DNA of 64,000 bases from Cytophagales bacterium UBA2561 (GCA_002340355.1 DDLX01000031.1:33714-97713), one strand, 5' to 3'; shown: positions 9,001-16,950, numbered from the stretch's first letter. Translations and numbers: made by a program. The notes: generated from the letters alone by a model not told the origin.

Positions 9001-11626
9001 ATGTTTTTCCAGCATCAAAATCATCCGTATTGACAGTTGTATTTGGATTTGTGATATCTGTGAATATGGTAGTATTTCCAACATTAGGATTAGTGTCTCC
9101 GCTCGTTCCTACTAAACTCCAAGTACCAGCTCCGTTTACGATTGCATTGAGTTGTAAATTGGCACATGCTGAAAGTCCCGTAATATCTGCACCTGCATAA
9201 ACATCTGAATCCGTAGAAATCCCAAATGCGCCCAAAAATCCACTCTTGACACCCTTTAAATTATTTTGAGTACTGGCTTTAAAATTTCCTGTACCTGCTA
9301 CAATTCCCCAATCAGTTTGGTCGCCTTGCATAAAATAATGAGCTACAGGAGTGGAAGTACTCCAATCCAAAGTTACATCTGCTGTCAAGTCTCCTGTGCT
9401 ATGCGAAACTAACCAATAATTACTCAAGGCATTTGAAGCTCCGTTAGTAGGCTTACCTGTAGGAGTTGAAACGGAAAAAGTAATATTACCAGCATCTTTG
9501 TGATTTATTGTAAGTGGCAAATACTCTGCTGCGCCACCAACAGGAATTAATCTATTGGTATTACTTGCTCCATCAATGGCAACTGTACCCGACTCGGCAA
9601 TGATATAACTATTGGCATTTTCATTTGAAATCGAAGTAAATCCTAAAGTAAATGTATTTCCATTGGTATTAATTTTCCCAGAGGTTAGGTCAAGTGCTTC
9701 GGAAACTCGCAGATTAGTATTAAGGATTAGTGTATTATTTGTTCCACTCATGACCATTTTTTTGATGTGATCAAGGTCAGTATTATTCGAGTTGAAGTTT
9801 TGATTCCCATTTCCTACGAACTGAATCTCTCCACCATATTGTGCTAAAGTAGGGCGACCTGTGCCAGTCACATTCAAGGCAAAGTCACCTTTTAAAGCTA
9901 ATTTTCCTCGTGAAGCAATATAGTCAGATTTTTGTCCTGCAGTACTAATACTTAAATTTCCATCTACAGTCGCAAAAGCAGTAGGATCATTAGCTAACAT
10001 CAAGCTTCCTTTATCTTCACTTGTCAAAGTAAGATTTCCTTTGAATTGATTATTGGAAGAATTATGTGCTAATTTCAAAAAACGATTTGCCGTAGTAGTT
10101 ACTTTAGCAGTTACGTTTCCATTGAAGGTATCTTCTCCTGTTCCATTAGCCGAATTAGGAGGATTATATCCCCAAACCCAATCATTATCACCTCCTTTAT
10201 AATCTGAATTTCCTAAGTATAATTCAACATCTTGCTCGAAACTATTCTTGCCTGAAGATGGATAGTCTGATCCTGAATTATAAACTAAAGATCCGTAATT
10301 GGTCAAAATAACTTTATCCGTAGGAGTGTTTTCTGTGAATGTATTTCCAAATAAATGAATCAAACCGGCTTTTACATTTACATCTCCTAGCCAATTCGAA
10401 AACATCATGACCCATCTACGATTTACTGCACCTGCTGCGACAGTTTCGCTCCAAGTAGTTGCTGTAGTGGAAGTTTTTTCAAGATTCTGAATATGAATTT
10501 CACCATATTCGAAGTCATTCAGGGTGATTGTGCCTCCCGTAATACGAACTTGTTTACCTGCCGTTTTTTGGCTTAAATCACCAAACCTAACGTAACGATT
10601 TGCATTTTTAGGGTTCACTAGCTCTACTCCATTTTGGAAAGTAACTGAACTGGCATCTGTTCCACCTACTTCAATCTGAATTTCATCTTCTCCATTATTT
10701 GTGAACTCAAGAGTAACAGCTTGCTCAAAGATGACTGTTCCTTTTCGTCCAATCCGTGAAACTTGGTCAGTATTAATTCCATCTGTTTCATTGACTAATT
10801 TGACACTACCTTTAAAAGTGGCATTCCCGCCTTCATTTGCAATCTGTACTGATCCGAATCGTTTGGTATAAATTTCGACATTTCCATGAAAAACACTCGT
10901 TCCTGCATTATCCGCTAAACGCAATTGCTTATTATTAGCTGAATAAGAGTTTACACGTAAAGCACCATGAAAAGTATCTGCCGCCCCATTTCCCCAGTAC
11001 CAAAAACCGTTATTGTCTGTCTCTTCACAGGTCAAAGTAATGGGTGAACCTGCTCCGTTGAATGTATTTCCTCCATTAAAATGACTATCTCCAATGTGAG
11101 TTAGAGTGTAAGAATCTCCTGTAAACGTACAATTATTGAATTGTAGTCCTCCAATCATAGTAATATCACCTGTTTGAAGAGTTGTATTTGAAAATTCTAA
11201 AGCTCCATAAGGTACAGCAGTAGCCGTAGTACTTGTACTAATTGTTCCTCCACTAAATGTAATGGTAGCACCTACTACCGAAGAGGCAGAACCTTGTGTC
11301 CGAATAAAAAGAGTTTTGCCATTCAAATCTAGGTCTGCACCTGTTGTCATGTTTAATGCTAAAACGGCTGCATTAGTTGATAGCCTAGGTGGGTTGGTAT
11401 AAGAGGCTGGATCAATATAAACCCTGTCACCATCATCAGGAATACCATCTGTATCATCTCCTGATGTTTTATTCCAGTTTGTGGCATCATTCCAATTAGA
11501 GTCAGTTGAACCATCCCAGTAGAATGTAGCACTCTGGGCGTAAACTGAAAAACTAACCATCCAAAAAAGGAGCCAACATACAAGATATTTGATTTTTCGA
11601 AAACGTGGAAAAGTAATTGTTTTCAT
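1..11626 (-). CDS. Giant secreted multi-module beta-repeat protein (C-terminus outside window)
   Basis: The frame starting at the minus-strand ATG at 11626 stays open to base 1, giving at least 3875 residues; the stop lies beyond the left edge. Residues 1-30 form a signal peptide (KIKYLVCWLLFWMVSFSVYA, cleavage before Gln31), so the product is exported. The rest alternates between a W-G-(T/S)-D-x-W-N-x-NW module (four copies), Ig-like spacers ending in YTFRW or YTFKW (about residues 795-895, 1875-1988 and 2479-2612), and long runs of Asn/Thr/Gly-rich beta repeats of the type N-x-F-x-G-x-V with periodic G-N. An Ala/Asn-rich helical segment interrupts the array at about 2897-3129. No enzyme motif is visible. 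Such proteins in Bacteroidota are usually type IX secretion cargo acting as adhesins or surface layers, but the C-terminal sorting domain cannot be seen here, so that is inference. The ATG is preceded by an A/T-rich leader without a Shine-Dalgarno site, as is normal for the phylum. Confidence 0.9.
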   Translation of the reverse strand, partial: MKTITFPRFRKIKYLVCWLLFWMVSFSVYAQSATFYWDGSTDSNWNDATNWNKTSGDDTDGIPDDGDRVYIDPASYTNPPRLSTNAAVLALNMTTGADLDLNGKTLFIRTQGSASSVVGATITFSGGTISTSTTATAVPYGALEFSNTTLQTGDITMIGGLQFNNCTFTGDSYTLTHIGDSHFNGGNTFNGAGSPITLTCEETDNNGFWYWGNGAADTFHGALRVNSYSANNKQLRLADNAGTSVFHGNVEIYTKRFGSVQIANEGGNATFKGSVKLVNETDGINTDQVSRIGRKGTVIFEQAVTLEFTNNGEDEIQIEVGGTDASSVTFQNGVELVNPKNANRYVRFGDLSQKTAGKQVRITGGTITLNDFEYGEIHIQNLEKTSTTATTWSETVAAGAVNRRWVMMFSNWLGDVNVKAGLIHLFGNTFTENTPTDKVILTNYGSLVYNSGSDYPSSGKNSFEQDVELYLGNSDYKGGDNDWVWGYNPPNSANGTGEDTFNGNVTAKVTTTANRFLKLAHNSSNNQFKGNLTLTSEDKGSLMLANDPTAFATVDGNLSISTAGQKSDYIASRGKLALKGDFALNVTGTGRPTLAQYGGEIQFVGNGNQNFNSNNTDLDHIKKMVMSGTNNTLILNTNLRVSEALDLTSGKINTNGNTFTLGFTSISNENANSYIIAESGTVAIDGASNTNRLIPVGGAAEYLPLTINHKDAGNITFSVSTPTGKPTNGASNALSNYWLVSHSTGDLTADVTLDWSTSTPVAHYFMQGDQTDWGIVAGTGNFKASTQNNLKGVKSGFLGAFGISTDSDVYAGADITGLSACANLQLNAIVNGAGTWSLVGTSGDTNPNVGNTTIFTDITNPNTTVNTDDFDAGKTYTFRWTQTSPSVSDDVDITVSVSGTGGAPYQVWTGTKNNDWFDCNNWQGYTDATLATAGESSVPGNSTIAIINPSHTSYTNEPIINTGLTAETKFLTITNNGELNLNNQTIKVSGGLKIDNFSTVSTLAGSINGKIEMTAGIMNITEAFFTVTGSSSTTTITIDYQGNASYPSYNGQNVFGVNMYMVQKSITSDVFFGANTAYIDGGADIFHHNLTLENQSNTNLGVSYNTTGNQLNGDVTMTNTGVGYTRIGHETKAASTTTTLLSGKNIDTDASTNGNISIVKVNYDPTFTIDPGTGSHDFNSPAMSGVNVYIYQSSLGGDLDINAKNVELKQSRFGALAGTNTVKIHATTDQTRQCGGNIFYGDAEIRHEGTAAWHWGYATGGDSFRKKLHLVNNTTNTLAHTFLADIQDKNEIHGDAFITATGSAGIFIAENAGSKITFKGKTLFLGERDQNTATDGRGLDAINVASVGTAIFEDDVEMQFTDLGTTGKSYMSFAFTSVGRVTFDDIKLTDLSNGSRVRGYYIGSGENKNGTEDATDTYNDQVILNGGITTNSHTEFQGGEIFLSNITQKNAINIGLTTPNAILTCYNSEFLGFVSVQASASAYRWNTFSGQVELGVVEPNAGSPIYNDFSDYASGGNTFKDIATIKLTSNNSNLRDWEWGALVLGVPDVFEKNTTLINTSDNNLGVGNGTKDNQFLSDLTVTNSGNGEITIANTLLAPGDVNVTIEGNATFTNNNTDANKHIKVAGEGQFVFKGDMAATSNNNGHIQFGYGTNGWIRAEGTNTQTLNFNTARVQTHKLHIQSSLVSLSNDVYFVTTDTNAELKFVSGRVQMNNYDLDLDEAKLTGYDNQDNIIATGLGHLKRKVSTTGVVFPVANTDAYYPTTLINTGTTDVLGVRLTESLSDKYDNSTNNNMTGNMIDSYFTSVGWILNEETKGGTNLDLTVQWNGASDELPNFDRTNTTLHRYDFVSATWGCGYGGDVAAQGSNPYTLNAKYGILDELGVFAPSTPYVNAGADVTFKGCDYAVLGAIVPTGTGGIGHWEFVSRPVTATKDPIITNFMSATSDITDVESGTYTFKWVVEKPNNNHELGVSCAGLEDLIQVTITSPGSGTGTSNDFTTWTGTTDSDWNNCDNWTAGTPGSGTAGQGTTITIPFVTTNNPDLITNVTVKSMYIEGGTLNFASAGLEFTVLDFLSVDDDDSGNHSYIQGTQGKLTVDASSTKTAQIKSARFQNKITLSAPDMNLNDNGFNGHNSYIIKTGITGDTQWDGGNRFNRDMNIQNATSGKLILGTNPALINDFNDDIYIRMPSVSTQNIYFTTAFVTARFSDDIQLHGGGVTGDFDFGQGTVEIDENGTYTLRSYLPSKKILMTNFWMNKSNHTHEFRLYSYHTLWITNQLKMTKGRISGSDTWRYFKVSLRNPDPDAFVDDRSTNPISGWIRTYATRDFSRMVDFSAVGEYHFPTGTGWHRPMTLKTDGTGAGIEEVIVSVDYTIYNLYSDNNKASGGAIALNNEYAKTSWLVRHADANFSSFGAFFITTYWQAGSEGAEFNSEAVTMNRYNYGTDKWECIQVAQDATGNIWADASHSGQDLFYLGSKRIGDDVAPTSTNLGIFALSSAKANVSATNTNQTTIPNCASINLDASALLESPIGGQWELINANGVTSGGIFNDVKIANDKSAKTIVSILNYVAGTHDGNYIFKWTRKCVEDCIGNLACGDGTPLSEAFVTVNVAEDPSKTPPTDVTWTGAVSADWNECANWTGAIPNDGTFDITIPEVTNGRYPTIPTGVTALKSITITEGGKLDLGGQNITVQKLDWASGFITGLSSSTFYTGGVIQQLDETNGGTIDFASGTVFMTGNFISVTNNMSIRKMNVSTNIAFHYTGNNNSLNGGNTFKEDVAIIHKGRSRMYWGREDTGSGTSGGKDIFEKNVYGYCNACSTAPGTRPTLNSIGNSRRPTLKDFRTNHDETVSYLVPDNNGKYYFEKSCADAAVDINNPASQPPCYTSFPASRVDDPDGEFPNYPRKDNFDSNTGTSQDDFLIAFNSSNQVANQADVVKSEENVKAAQRNVEDAYLNLYGRLFDDSGNLYTGQNRRLNGSPYDWILDARGSINGAINTANNRMGRSTIINDYFTSGAGAAVLLKAQNVLNNVSSPCSCDGSSKTLGQSITDTETALNNAKDGILHRLFETDETTLANQADPNTKMNSPSQDNQYANAANLAATCALTCADEVIKISNELRQAIRDAVGLHNATIPAPPSPETTNNYLYFAYNTQGNQFQDNTRFQVELCGRIYIATEDKANAEFTGTSKKHHFHNRNGYWANAIRTGLTAGTALNFTGTNSETYVQNQGPGWIHFAGRQHRTNKNGSTYCDAERGTHTWANGATLKLRNTSGRTFIGGCRQNDFANLNGNILIDDNDLDGGRVYLSNFRQVGLGTDNYMRVDDDARLYISYNSSFDSNTELVNNGERRAEIFVGEEEDRFYDAKVIFNANLTTRHSADGININSALKNGAGIYLHRDADVYYNGDVLIENALTTANSDHRNNRQTRFGSDQTWRYQGNGYLKDGKKMSVGPEGFRTGLLEVSKLTQYGSTKQQFWMPPYNDTYIHPESGGAQPYSRIRTQFYMFGNTFDAPVHVQTTAVDIRNNTFKDTAYVVNYGGLEQDGDLRSGGNTFKKKASFEFRYVTDPTEGRTSNQKPQGRGWYFGNSGKDTFEDELYLHNNGRNSQMGIAYKSTNNVFQNKVTIINGPGPNESVDDPDFFIAGGDLEASAEFQGDLIIENYSDDDFHIAIDNDQKTTPNRTTSNFITIGRTGSSSNLIIRNKIHPYYTGKNTCKQYRGDVLFGGPAGGYITIEDKVNVQVENFQDGLLRFEKTTFKGNPITDAPLDFDLTGQIAGDLGNARLQVSFSSVNKGLEARSVWVQSDASTYEGDVTFQKTTMHNCNTFYTVTWMAHNKFNGFFRLEDIATNETQIVMAYDSPDRTDLGDYFGGNAVFTVVPGAHTKNRI
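2240..2935 (-). other. Helical insertion domain inside the beta-repeat array
   Basis: About 230 residues (roughly 2897-3129 of the giant protein) differ sharply from their surroundings. They are rich in Ala, Glu, Gln and Asn with heptad-like spacing (for example SEENVKAAQRNVEDAYLNLY and ISNELRQAIRDAVGLHNAT). They include two close Cys pairs (SPCSCDG and CALTCADE) and lack the N-x-F-x-G beta-repeat signature. The beta repeats resume directly after a short Pro-rich linker (PAPPSPET). I do not recognise the family. Confidence 0.6.
3720..11527 (-). repeat. Four W-G-x-W-NW modules inside the giant protein
   Basis: Four related segments recur in the giant protein at about 11471-11527 (YWDGSTDSNWNDATNW), 8856-8908 (VWTGTKNNDWFDCNNW), 5585-5637 (TWTGTTDSDWNNCDNW) and 3720-3775 (TWTGAVSADWNECANW). 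All but the first carry a Cys two residues before the NW and follow an Ig-like domain. Each is followed by a proline-rich turn and then the beta-repeat run. Each W-NW segment therefore marks the start of one large structural unit: unit 1 about 870 residues, unit 2 about 1090, unit 3 about 620 and unit 4 at least 1250. Confidence 0.75.
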
Positions 11627-11704
11627 TGTAATTTATGAGATAGAGTTTGTTTTTTGGATACTTCAAATAAACTATTTTAAAATCTGATGTTAGATATAAT
11701 AAAA

Positions 11705-11712
11705 CAAATTTA
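11705..11712 (-). promoter_or_regulatory. Possible -7 box of the giant gene
   Basis: On the minus strand the sequence reads TAAATTTG, matching the Bacteroidota TAnnTTTG -7 consensus, 79 bases before the start codon. No clear upstream TTTG box lies at the usual spacing, so this is a weak candidate. The rest of the 11627-12095 gap is AT-rich and holds only this box and the hairpin at 12035-12073. Confidence 0.25.
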
Positions 11713-12034
11713 AACCTAATGTTATTTTTTTATAAAAATGTCTTAATCATATAAAATAGGTAACTGCACAATTCAAGAATAATACGCAGTCAAATTATAG
11801 AAAGTTACGTAGTATAAATCAATATATTATTAACTGTATTTGCGATTACGTTAAATTAAGAATAGTGGGCAAGAATTGCCAAACTCAACAGATAATCAGA
11901 AGCGAGTTGATATATTACTAGTATATATTAAGGGAAATAACAAAGTTTGGTAAAGATTTTGTTTGTTTTATTCGTTTATACGATAGACAAGAAGGAATGT
12001 TCAGATAAAATATTTCTTACTCAAAGGGATAAAT

Positions 12035-12073
12035 AAAACGCCCATTTTCTCATATCAAAAAAATGGGCGTTTT
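12035..12073. terminator. Bidirectional hairpin terminator
   Basis: AAAACGCCCATTTT at 12035-12048 is the perfect inverse of AAAATGGGCGTTTT at 12060-12073, with an 11-base loop. The T tracts are part of the stem ends on both strands. It lies 23 bases past the stop of the TonB-dependent receptor on the minus strand and probably ends that transcript. Confidence 0.8.
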
Positions 12074-12095
12074 ATTTATTCTTTACTTAATTTAC

Positions 12096-14498
12096 CTACC
12101 ACAAAATGCGGTATTGCATAACAGGAAAAATTCCTAACTGAGGAGTAGTAGTAACTCGCTCCAGACGAGGGGTATAATTTCGCATAAATACATTTTTGCG
12201 ATTCGTTACGTTTTGTACATCAAAAGCCCATTCTTGGCGGATTTTCTTGCCGTTTTGGTACAAGCCAATTTTTAAATCCATCCGAAAATAATCAGGAAAC
12301 TGTTCTTGATAAGCCTGTTGATAATTTTTTATTTCATAACCTTTATTTTGTGAAGCTTCCAAATCAATGGGAATGGTTCGGCGATTCCCCGCATATGTAA
12401 GTTTTGCATCAAATCCGAAGGTAAATTTTTGGTTCAACTGCCATTCTTTCCCTAATAAGAAATTGAAAACGTATCCGCCGTTAAATGCTGTGTTTCGCTC
12501 AATTTCATCACTTCCTTTGTATTTGGATTCAAAAAGAGAAGTCGTCAAAAGAAAATAGTACGAATTAGCAAAAAATCGCTCGACTGTTAATTCTAAACCA
12601 TAATTATATCCTGTTCCTTTATTCACTAATGAGTCCTCATCAGGCAAACCAAAATCAGTTCCTGCATTTAACATTGAAAAATAAGAGGGGGTTTGTTCGA
12701 TAGGTGCATTCGTAATGTTTTGATAGTAAATTTCTGCTTTTAATCGCAAATTTTTGCCTAAGGCATTATCATATCCCAAAACAAAATGATCGCTATTCGT
12801 AAATTCTAAGTCTTTGTTAGTTTGGATTTTAGAACCATCCTCTAAGGTGGTTTCAATAAAATAAACTTGTGTGCCTTGCATTTGGCTATGTCTCCCATAA
12901 CCTAAAGTCACACTTTGACGATTGGGTAATTCATATCGAAAACCTAAACGGGGTTCAAGGGCTTTAGAATTATTCAAAAATAAATGTTGATAATGTGCGC
13001 CAATATTCAAGGTAGTACGGTCATTAAAACGGTGTTGCCATTCAGAGTAAAGTTGTAAAAGTGTCGTGTTTCCATCAAAATTACTGACTTCATCATTGGC
13101 AATCAATGGATGTAGTGCTTTATCTTTTAAGTTAATTTGGTATAAGTCCATAATGACACCTGAATTTAAAGTATTTCGAACATTAAACTTTTTGTTCAAG
13201 CGATAATTCAGTGTATATTTTGTTTGGGTAAATTTCTGATAGACATAAGGTTCAATACTTTCTACTGTCAAATCATTTCGGCGAAAAACGGTGTCCAATG
13301 TGTTCTCAACTTCCATTCCCGAAACACTCAAAATTAATTTAGAAGAAGTCTTAGGATTAAAAAAGTACAAATGAGAAATTCCTACTGAGCCTGAATTAGC
13401 GACATTTTTTAAATCAATTTCGGAATCGCTGTAAAAATTATCATCATCGGCATCAATTTCTAGTTCACTTCCTTCGAATGTGATATTGCTCAAGCCACCC
13501 ACTCCAAAAACAGCAAATCGACCTGATTTTGAGGTAGGCATATCGACTTTAAACGATAAATCTTGGTAATACGGAACCGCTGTACCCGTCCCTAAAGGAA
13601 TGCCAATCATATCAAAAAAACCTAACATCGAATAACGGTAATTAACTAAGTAAGAGGATTTCCCACCCATTGGACCCTCTGCTCCCAATTCAAAACCATT
13701 AAAACCAACTTGTCCTAAAAACTCGTGCTTGTCTTTGTTCCCGTGTCGCATTTGCAAATCAAAAACTCCCGAAAGTACATTCCCATATTGTGCCGAAAAG
13801 GCTCCAGATAAAAAATCTGAATTATCCAAAAGGTTATAATTCAACATACTAACGGGACCTCCAGAAGTACCAAAGGAAGCAAAATGATTGGGACTAAAAA
13901 CATCCGTTCCTTCCAGTCGCCACAACACCCCCGAAGGTGAATTTCCTCGAATAATAATATCATTTCGACTATCACTTGCGCCACTTACTCCCGCAAAATT
14001 ACTTGCCATTCGAGCAGGATCATTGCGACTACCTGCATATCGTGAAGCCTCTTCTAAGCTAAAAGTTCGAGTACTAATTAAAGACATTTCTTCTTGTGCG
14101 CCCATTTTATCGACTTCTGCCGTAACGACCACTCCTTCCATTTCCATGACTGATTCTTCGAGTTTAAGGGTCAAGACAGTTTCTTTTCCTGCATTCACCA
14201 AAACATTAGGAATGATGCGTTCGGTATAACCAATAAAACTAACTTTCAAAGTAACCCGTCCAAATGGCACATTTTCAATTTTGAAATAACCATCTAAATC
14301 CGTGACTGCTCCTTTGACGGGATTAGTATTCAGAATCTGAATGGTTGCTCCTGTAATTGGATAATCAGATTGCATATCCGTAATTCGACCTTTGACAGTT
14401 TGTGTGCCTTCTTGGGCAAAAAGCGCAGGGGTAAACCACCCTAAAAACAAAGTCAATACTAAGATCTTAGTGCAAAAAAAAGAATAAAATAGTTGCAT
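12096..14498 (-). CDS. TonB-dependent receptor with CarboxypepD_reg-like domain
   Basis: This 800-residue outer-membrane protein takes up an unknown ligand with energy from TonB. A signal peptide (to about residue 28, FAQ) is followed by a CarboxypepD_reg-like beta sandwich (about 33-115, with GRITDMQSDYPITGATI and TDLDGYFKIENVPFG). Next comes a plug domain (about 130-260, containing RNDIIIRGNSPSGVLWRLEG and AQYGNVLSG), then an aromatic-rich 22-strand-type barrel ending in MQYRILW with a terminal aromatic residue. No SusD-like partner is adjacent, so it does not look like a standard glycan-uptake pair. It stands alone between the giant-protein gene and the asparaginase gene. The family is certain; the substrate is unknown. 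Confidence 0.9.
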   Translation of the reverse strand: MQLFYSFFCTKILVLTLFLGWFTPALFAQEGTQTVKGRITDMQSDYPITGATIQILNTNPVKGAVTDLDGYFKIENVPFGRVTLKVSFIGYTERIIPNVLVNAGKETVLTLKLEESVMEMEGVVVTAEVDKMGAQEEMSLISTRTFSLEEASRYAGSRNDPARMASNFAGVSGASDSRNDIIIRGNSPSGVLWRLEGTDVFSPNHFASFGTSGGPVSMLNYNLLDNSDFLSGAFSAQYGNVLSGVFDLQMRHGNKDKHEFLGQVGFNGFELGAEGPMGGKSSYLVNYRYSMLGFFDMIGIPLGTGTAVPYYQDLSFKVDMPTSKSGRFAVFGVGGLSNITFEGSELEIDADDDNFYSDSEIDLKNVANSGSVGISHLYFFNPKTSSKLILSVSGMEVENTLDTVFRRNDLTVESIEPYVYQKFTQTKYTLNYRLNKKFNVRNTLNSGVIMDLYQINLKDKALHPLIANDEVSNFDGNTTLLQLYSEWQHRFNDRTTLNIGAHYQHLFLNNSKALEPRLGFRYELPNRQSVTLGYGRHSQMQGTQVYFIETTLEDGSKIQTNKDLEFTNSDHFVLGYDNALGKNLRLKAEIYYQNITNAPIEQTPSYFSMLNAGTDFGLPDEDSLVNKGTGYNYGLELTVERFFANSYYFLLTTSLFESKYKGSDEIERNTAFNGGYVFNFLLGKEWQLNQKFTFGFDAKLTYAGNRRTIPIDLEASQNKGYEIKNYQQAYQEQFPDYFRMDLKIGLYQNGKKIRQEWAFDVQNVTNRKNVFMRNYTPRLERVTTTPQLGIFPVMQYRILW

Positions 14499-14878
14499 CG
14501 TGAGAAGGAAAATTTAGGTAAAAAAACAATGACTAAAAAGTGAGTTATTGGAAACACACTTCATTTTATTATTTGATACAAATAACGAGTAATAAGACGC
14601 ATTTTACGAGAAAACCTTCTATACAAATTGGGTAACAAACGATATACAAATTGATAAACAAAAAAATAATAACCTAAAAATCAAATATTTATATTTAAAA
14701 TAATCCGATTATCTATTTTGATTTTTTATTTCAGTAAAAAAACTATTTTATCTTGATTTATTTTAATGAAAGTCATGAACTCCTATTCTATCAGCTCTTT
14801 TTGGGTAGAAACTCTACTATTTGGGGTAATAGTTTTTGAACAGATAAGCAGTACATTTGGCAAAAAAATTTATGACAA
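14499..14878. other. Divergent intergenic region (380 bp)
   Basis: This AT-rich gap separates the minus-strand TonB receptor from the plus-strand asparaginase and must hold both promoters. A plus-strand TACATTTG at 14852-14859 fits the TAnnTTTG -7 box and would put the transcript start about 10-15 bases before the asparaginase ATG. I see no other feature. Confidence 0.35.
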
Positions 14879-15958
14879 ATGACAACACATTATCATGCTC
14901 CCATCCAAATCCAAACTGCAAGTGGCAGTTCGGCAGGAACATCTATTTTAGTAATTTATACAGGTGGTACAATTGGAATGGACTACGATCCAACAGGTTC
15001 ATTTTTGATTCCATTTGATTTTGAGCAAATTCTCAAGAAATTACCTGAGCTTCTACGATTTGATTTAAACTTAACGGTCTTGTCATTTTTAGAGCCAATT
15101 GATTCTTCCGATATGACTCCTCAACATTGGCTCAGTTTGGCAAAAATTATTGGTGATTTTTATGATGATTATGATGGATTTGTGATTTTACATGGTACCG
15201 ATACAATGGCATATTCGGCAAGTGCATTGAGTTTTTTATTAGAGAACTTAGCTAAACCTGTCATTTTTACGGGTTCTCAATTACCAATTGCTCGCCCCCG
15301 TACCGATGCTCGTGAGAACTTTATTTCTGCGCTCGAAATTGCTGCCACTCAAGAGGATGGAAAACCACTGATTCCTGAGGTGTGTATTTTTTTCGATAAT
15401 TTATTATTACGAGCCAATCGTACTCGAAAAGTGCAAAGTCATATTTTCACGGCATTCAAATCAGGAAATTATCCACCTCTGGCAATCACAGGCGTAACGA
15501 TTGACTATCAAACCCACGTCATCTTACCCATTCCCCAGAAATCATTAATTGTTCATCAAACATTAAATGAGGATATTTTTACCGTTCGACTTTTCCCCGG
15601 TATGAACCTAAATTATCTAGCAAGTATTATTGAGATGCCTCGCCTTCAAGGTATTGTTTTAGAATCTTATGGTTCAGGAAATGTGCCTACTGATGATCAA
15701 TTTTTAGATATTTTGCAATATGCTATTGAAAAAGATATCATTATATATAATGTATCACAGTGCAATGGTGGGGCTGTCCAACAAAATTTATACGGAGCAG
15801 GACAAAGGTTAAATGAGATAGGAGTAATTGAGGGAGCAGATAGTACTCCTGAAGCCGCTCTAACCAAATTAATGTTTATCACTGCGTTGGAAACGGATTT
15901 AGATAAACGTAAAAACTTACTTTATAAGTCATTACGAGGAGAAATCACCTCGAAGTAA
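14879..15958 (+). CDS. ansA: Type I (cytoplasmic) L-asparaginase
   Basis: This 359-residue enzyme hydrolyses L-asparagine to aspartate and ammonia. The N-terminal signature VIYTGGTIGM holds the nucleophile Thr31. The second signature, HGTDTMAYSASALSFLLENL (about residues 103-122), holds the Thr-Asp pair, followed by KPVIFTGSQLP. There is no signal peptide, which together with the length and the TGSQLPI sequence points to the cytoplasmic type I group rather than periplasmic type II. The first 20 residues before the catalytic strand are unusually long and polar. An ATG seven bases upstream (14872) is in another frame and was not used. The gene is monocistronic; a REP-like pair starts 28 bases after its stop. 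Confidence 0.92.
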   Translation: MTTHYHAPIQIQTASGSSAGTSILVIYTGGTIGMDYDPTGSFLIPFDFEQILKKLPELLRFDLNLTVLSFLEPIDSSDMTPQHWLSLAKIIGDFYDDYDGFVILHGTDTMAYSASALSFLLENLAKPVIFTGSQLPIARPRTDARENFISALEIAATQEDGKPLIPEVCIFFDNLLLRANRTRKVQSHIFTAFKSGNYPPLAITGVTIDYQTHVILPIPQKSLIVHQTLNEDIFTVRLFPGMNLNYLASIIEMPRLQGIVLESYGSGNVPTDDQFLDILQYAIEKDIIIYNVSQCNGGAVQQNLYGAGQRLNEIGVIEGADSTPEAALTKLMFITALETDLDKRKNLLYKSLRGEITSK

Positions 15959-15986
15959 ATGATAAATTATCAACTGTACTAGGGAA

Positions 15987-16155
15987 GTTGTTGGCTGTGT
16001 TTGTTCTTACAGCCGACAAACTTTTTTTTGGTTCTATGATCTTCTCTATATCCCTGTTCATTTTTCTAATCGATATCTTCCATTACAAAAATGGTCGGTC
16101 TTTTTTTGGATTTGGTTTTTTTGGAATAGTTGCCTGTGAGGATACAGGCAACAGT
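15987..16155. repeat. REP-like inverted hairpin pair, copy 1
   Basis: The left hairpin has arms GTTGGCTGT (15990-15998) and ACAGCCGAC (16009-16017). The right hairpin, in opposite orientation, has arms GTTGCCTGT (16129-16137) and ACAGGCAAC (16144-16152) followed by AGT. The outer ends, GTTGTTGG and the inverse CAACAGT, are degenerate forms of the GCTGTTG/CAACAGC ends seen in the other copies. The 111 bases between the hairpins have no coding potential. The remainder of the 15959-16347 gap shows nothing else. Confidence 0.7.
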
Positions 16156-16347
16156 GACAATAAATTTATTTTATCGATAAGTTAAAAAACCATTCTGTAT
16201 AAATTTGTTTGCCATTCTATAATCTATTCCCTATCAGTAAATTAATAGAACTTTCGCTTGAAATTTTTTAGTATTCTGAAAAACAATAGGTTAGTAGCAA
16301 CATGATTTTGCAAATAAAATTCAATAATAGATTGATTTTCAAATTAT

Positions 16348-16776
16348 TTATCCAAAAGATTGGTATTCTTCCTCATCCAGTAGCCAATGTCTTGCTTCTG
16401 AGAGACTACTGTAAAATCTAGTAGGCACGACCACATTCTCATCTACTAGTTGTTCATGAGATAAATTAGAGAAGAATTCTTCTGGTTCTACAAAAACATG
16501 CTTGGCATAACGAGAATGTTGTGAAAGAGGAATTGTAATATTTTGTATTATCCAGCCTTGTATTTCCACTGAAACAGTAAATTTACTATTTCGTATATCG
16601 GTTAAGGCATATCGTGCTTGATATTTTTCTACGAAACTCTTCCACTTCAATAATAAGTTTTGGAAGTCTTCATGGTGCAATTCTTCTGTTTTGTCAGTCC
16701 AAATATCTACCATTAGGTCTCGTTCAGGGTCATAAAGAACCTTAAAGTATTGATCTTGGTACACAAAGTTCGTCAT
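16348..16776 (-). CDS. Hypothetical protein, possible SpoIIAA/STAS-like fold
   Basis: This is a 142-residue soluble protein without signal peptide or membrane segment. The pattern of a strand pair (YFKVLYDPERDLMVDIW), a helix (FQNLLLKWKSFVEKY), a strand with an acidic turn (ARYALTDIRN), then an amphipathic QGWIIQ helix and a late EARHWLLDEE helix resembles SpoIIAA/STAS-like proteins common in Bacteroidota. It resembles the protein at 47731-48171 in length and in the Q/I-x-W-I-x-x-x-I motif. It lies between two REP-like pairs and has no operon partner. Function unknown. Confidence 0.6.
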   Translation of the reverse strand: MTNFVYQDQYFKVLYDPERDLMVDIWTDKTEELHHEDFQNLLLKWKSFVEKYQARYALTDIRNSKFTVSVEIQGWIIQNITIPLSQHSRYAKHVFVEPEEFFSNLSHEQLVDENVVVPTRFYSSLSEARHWLLDEEEYQSFG

Positions 16777-16950
16777 AATTTATAAATTTTTACGATACTA
16801 AAACTAATTATATAATTACGGAAGCTATCCACCCACAACATAACAAACTGATGTTCAGCATACCAGCCATTTACAGTTCACATTCAAAGCATACAGTGTC
16901 TTGTAGGTATACTAAATATATCAAAAAAATGTATGAATCTTCTATTTTTC

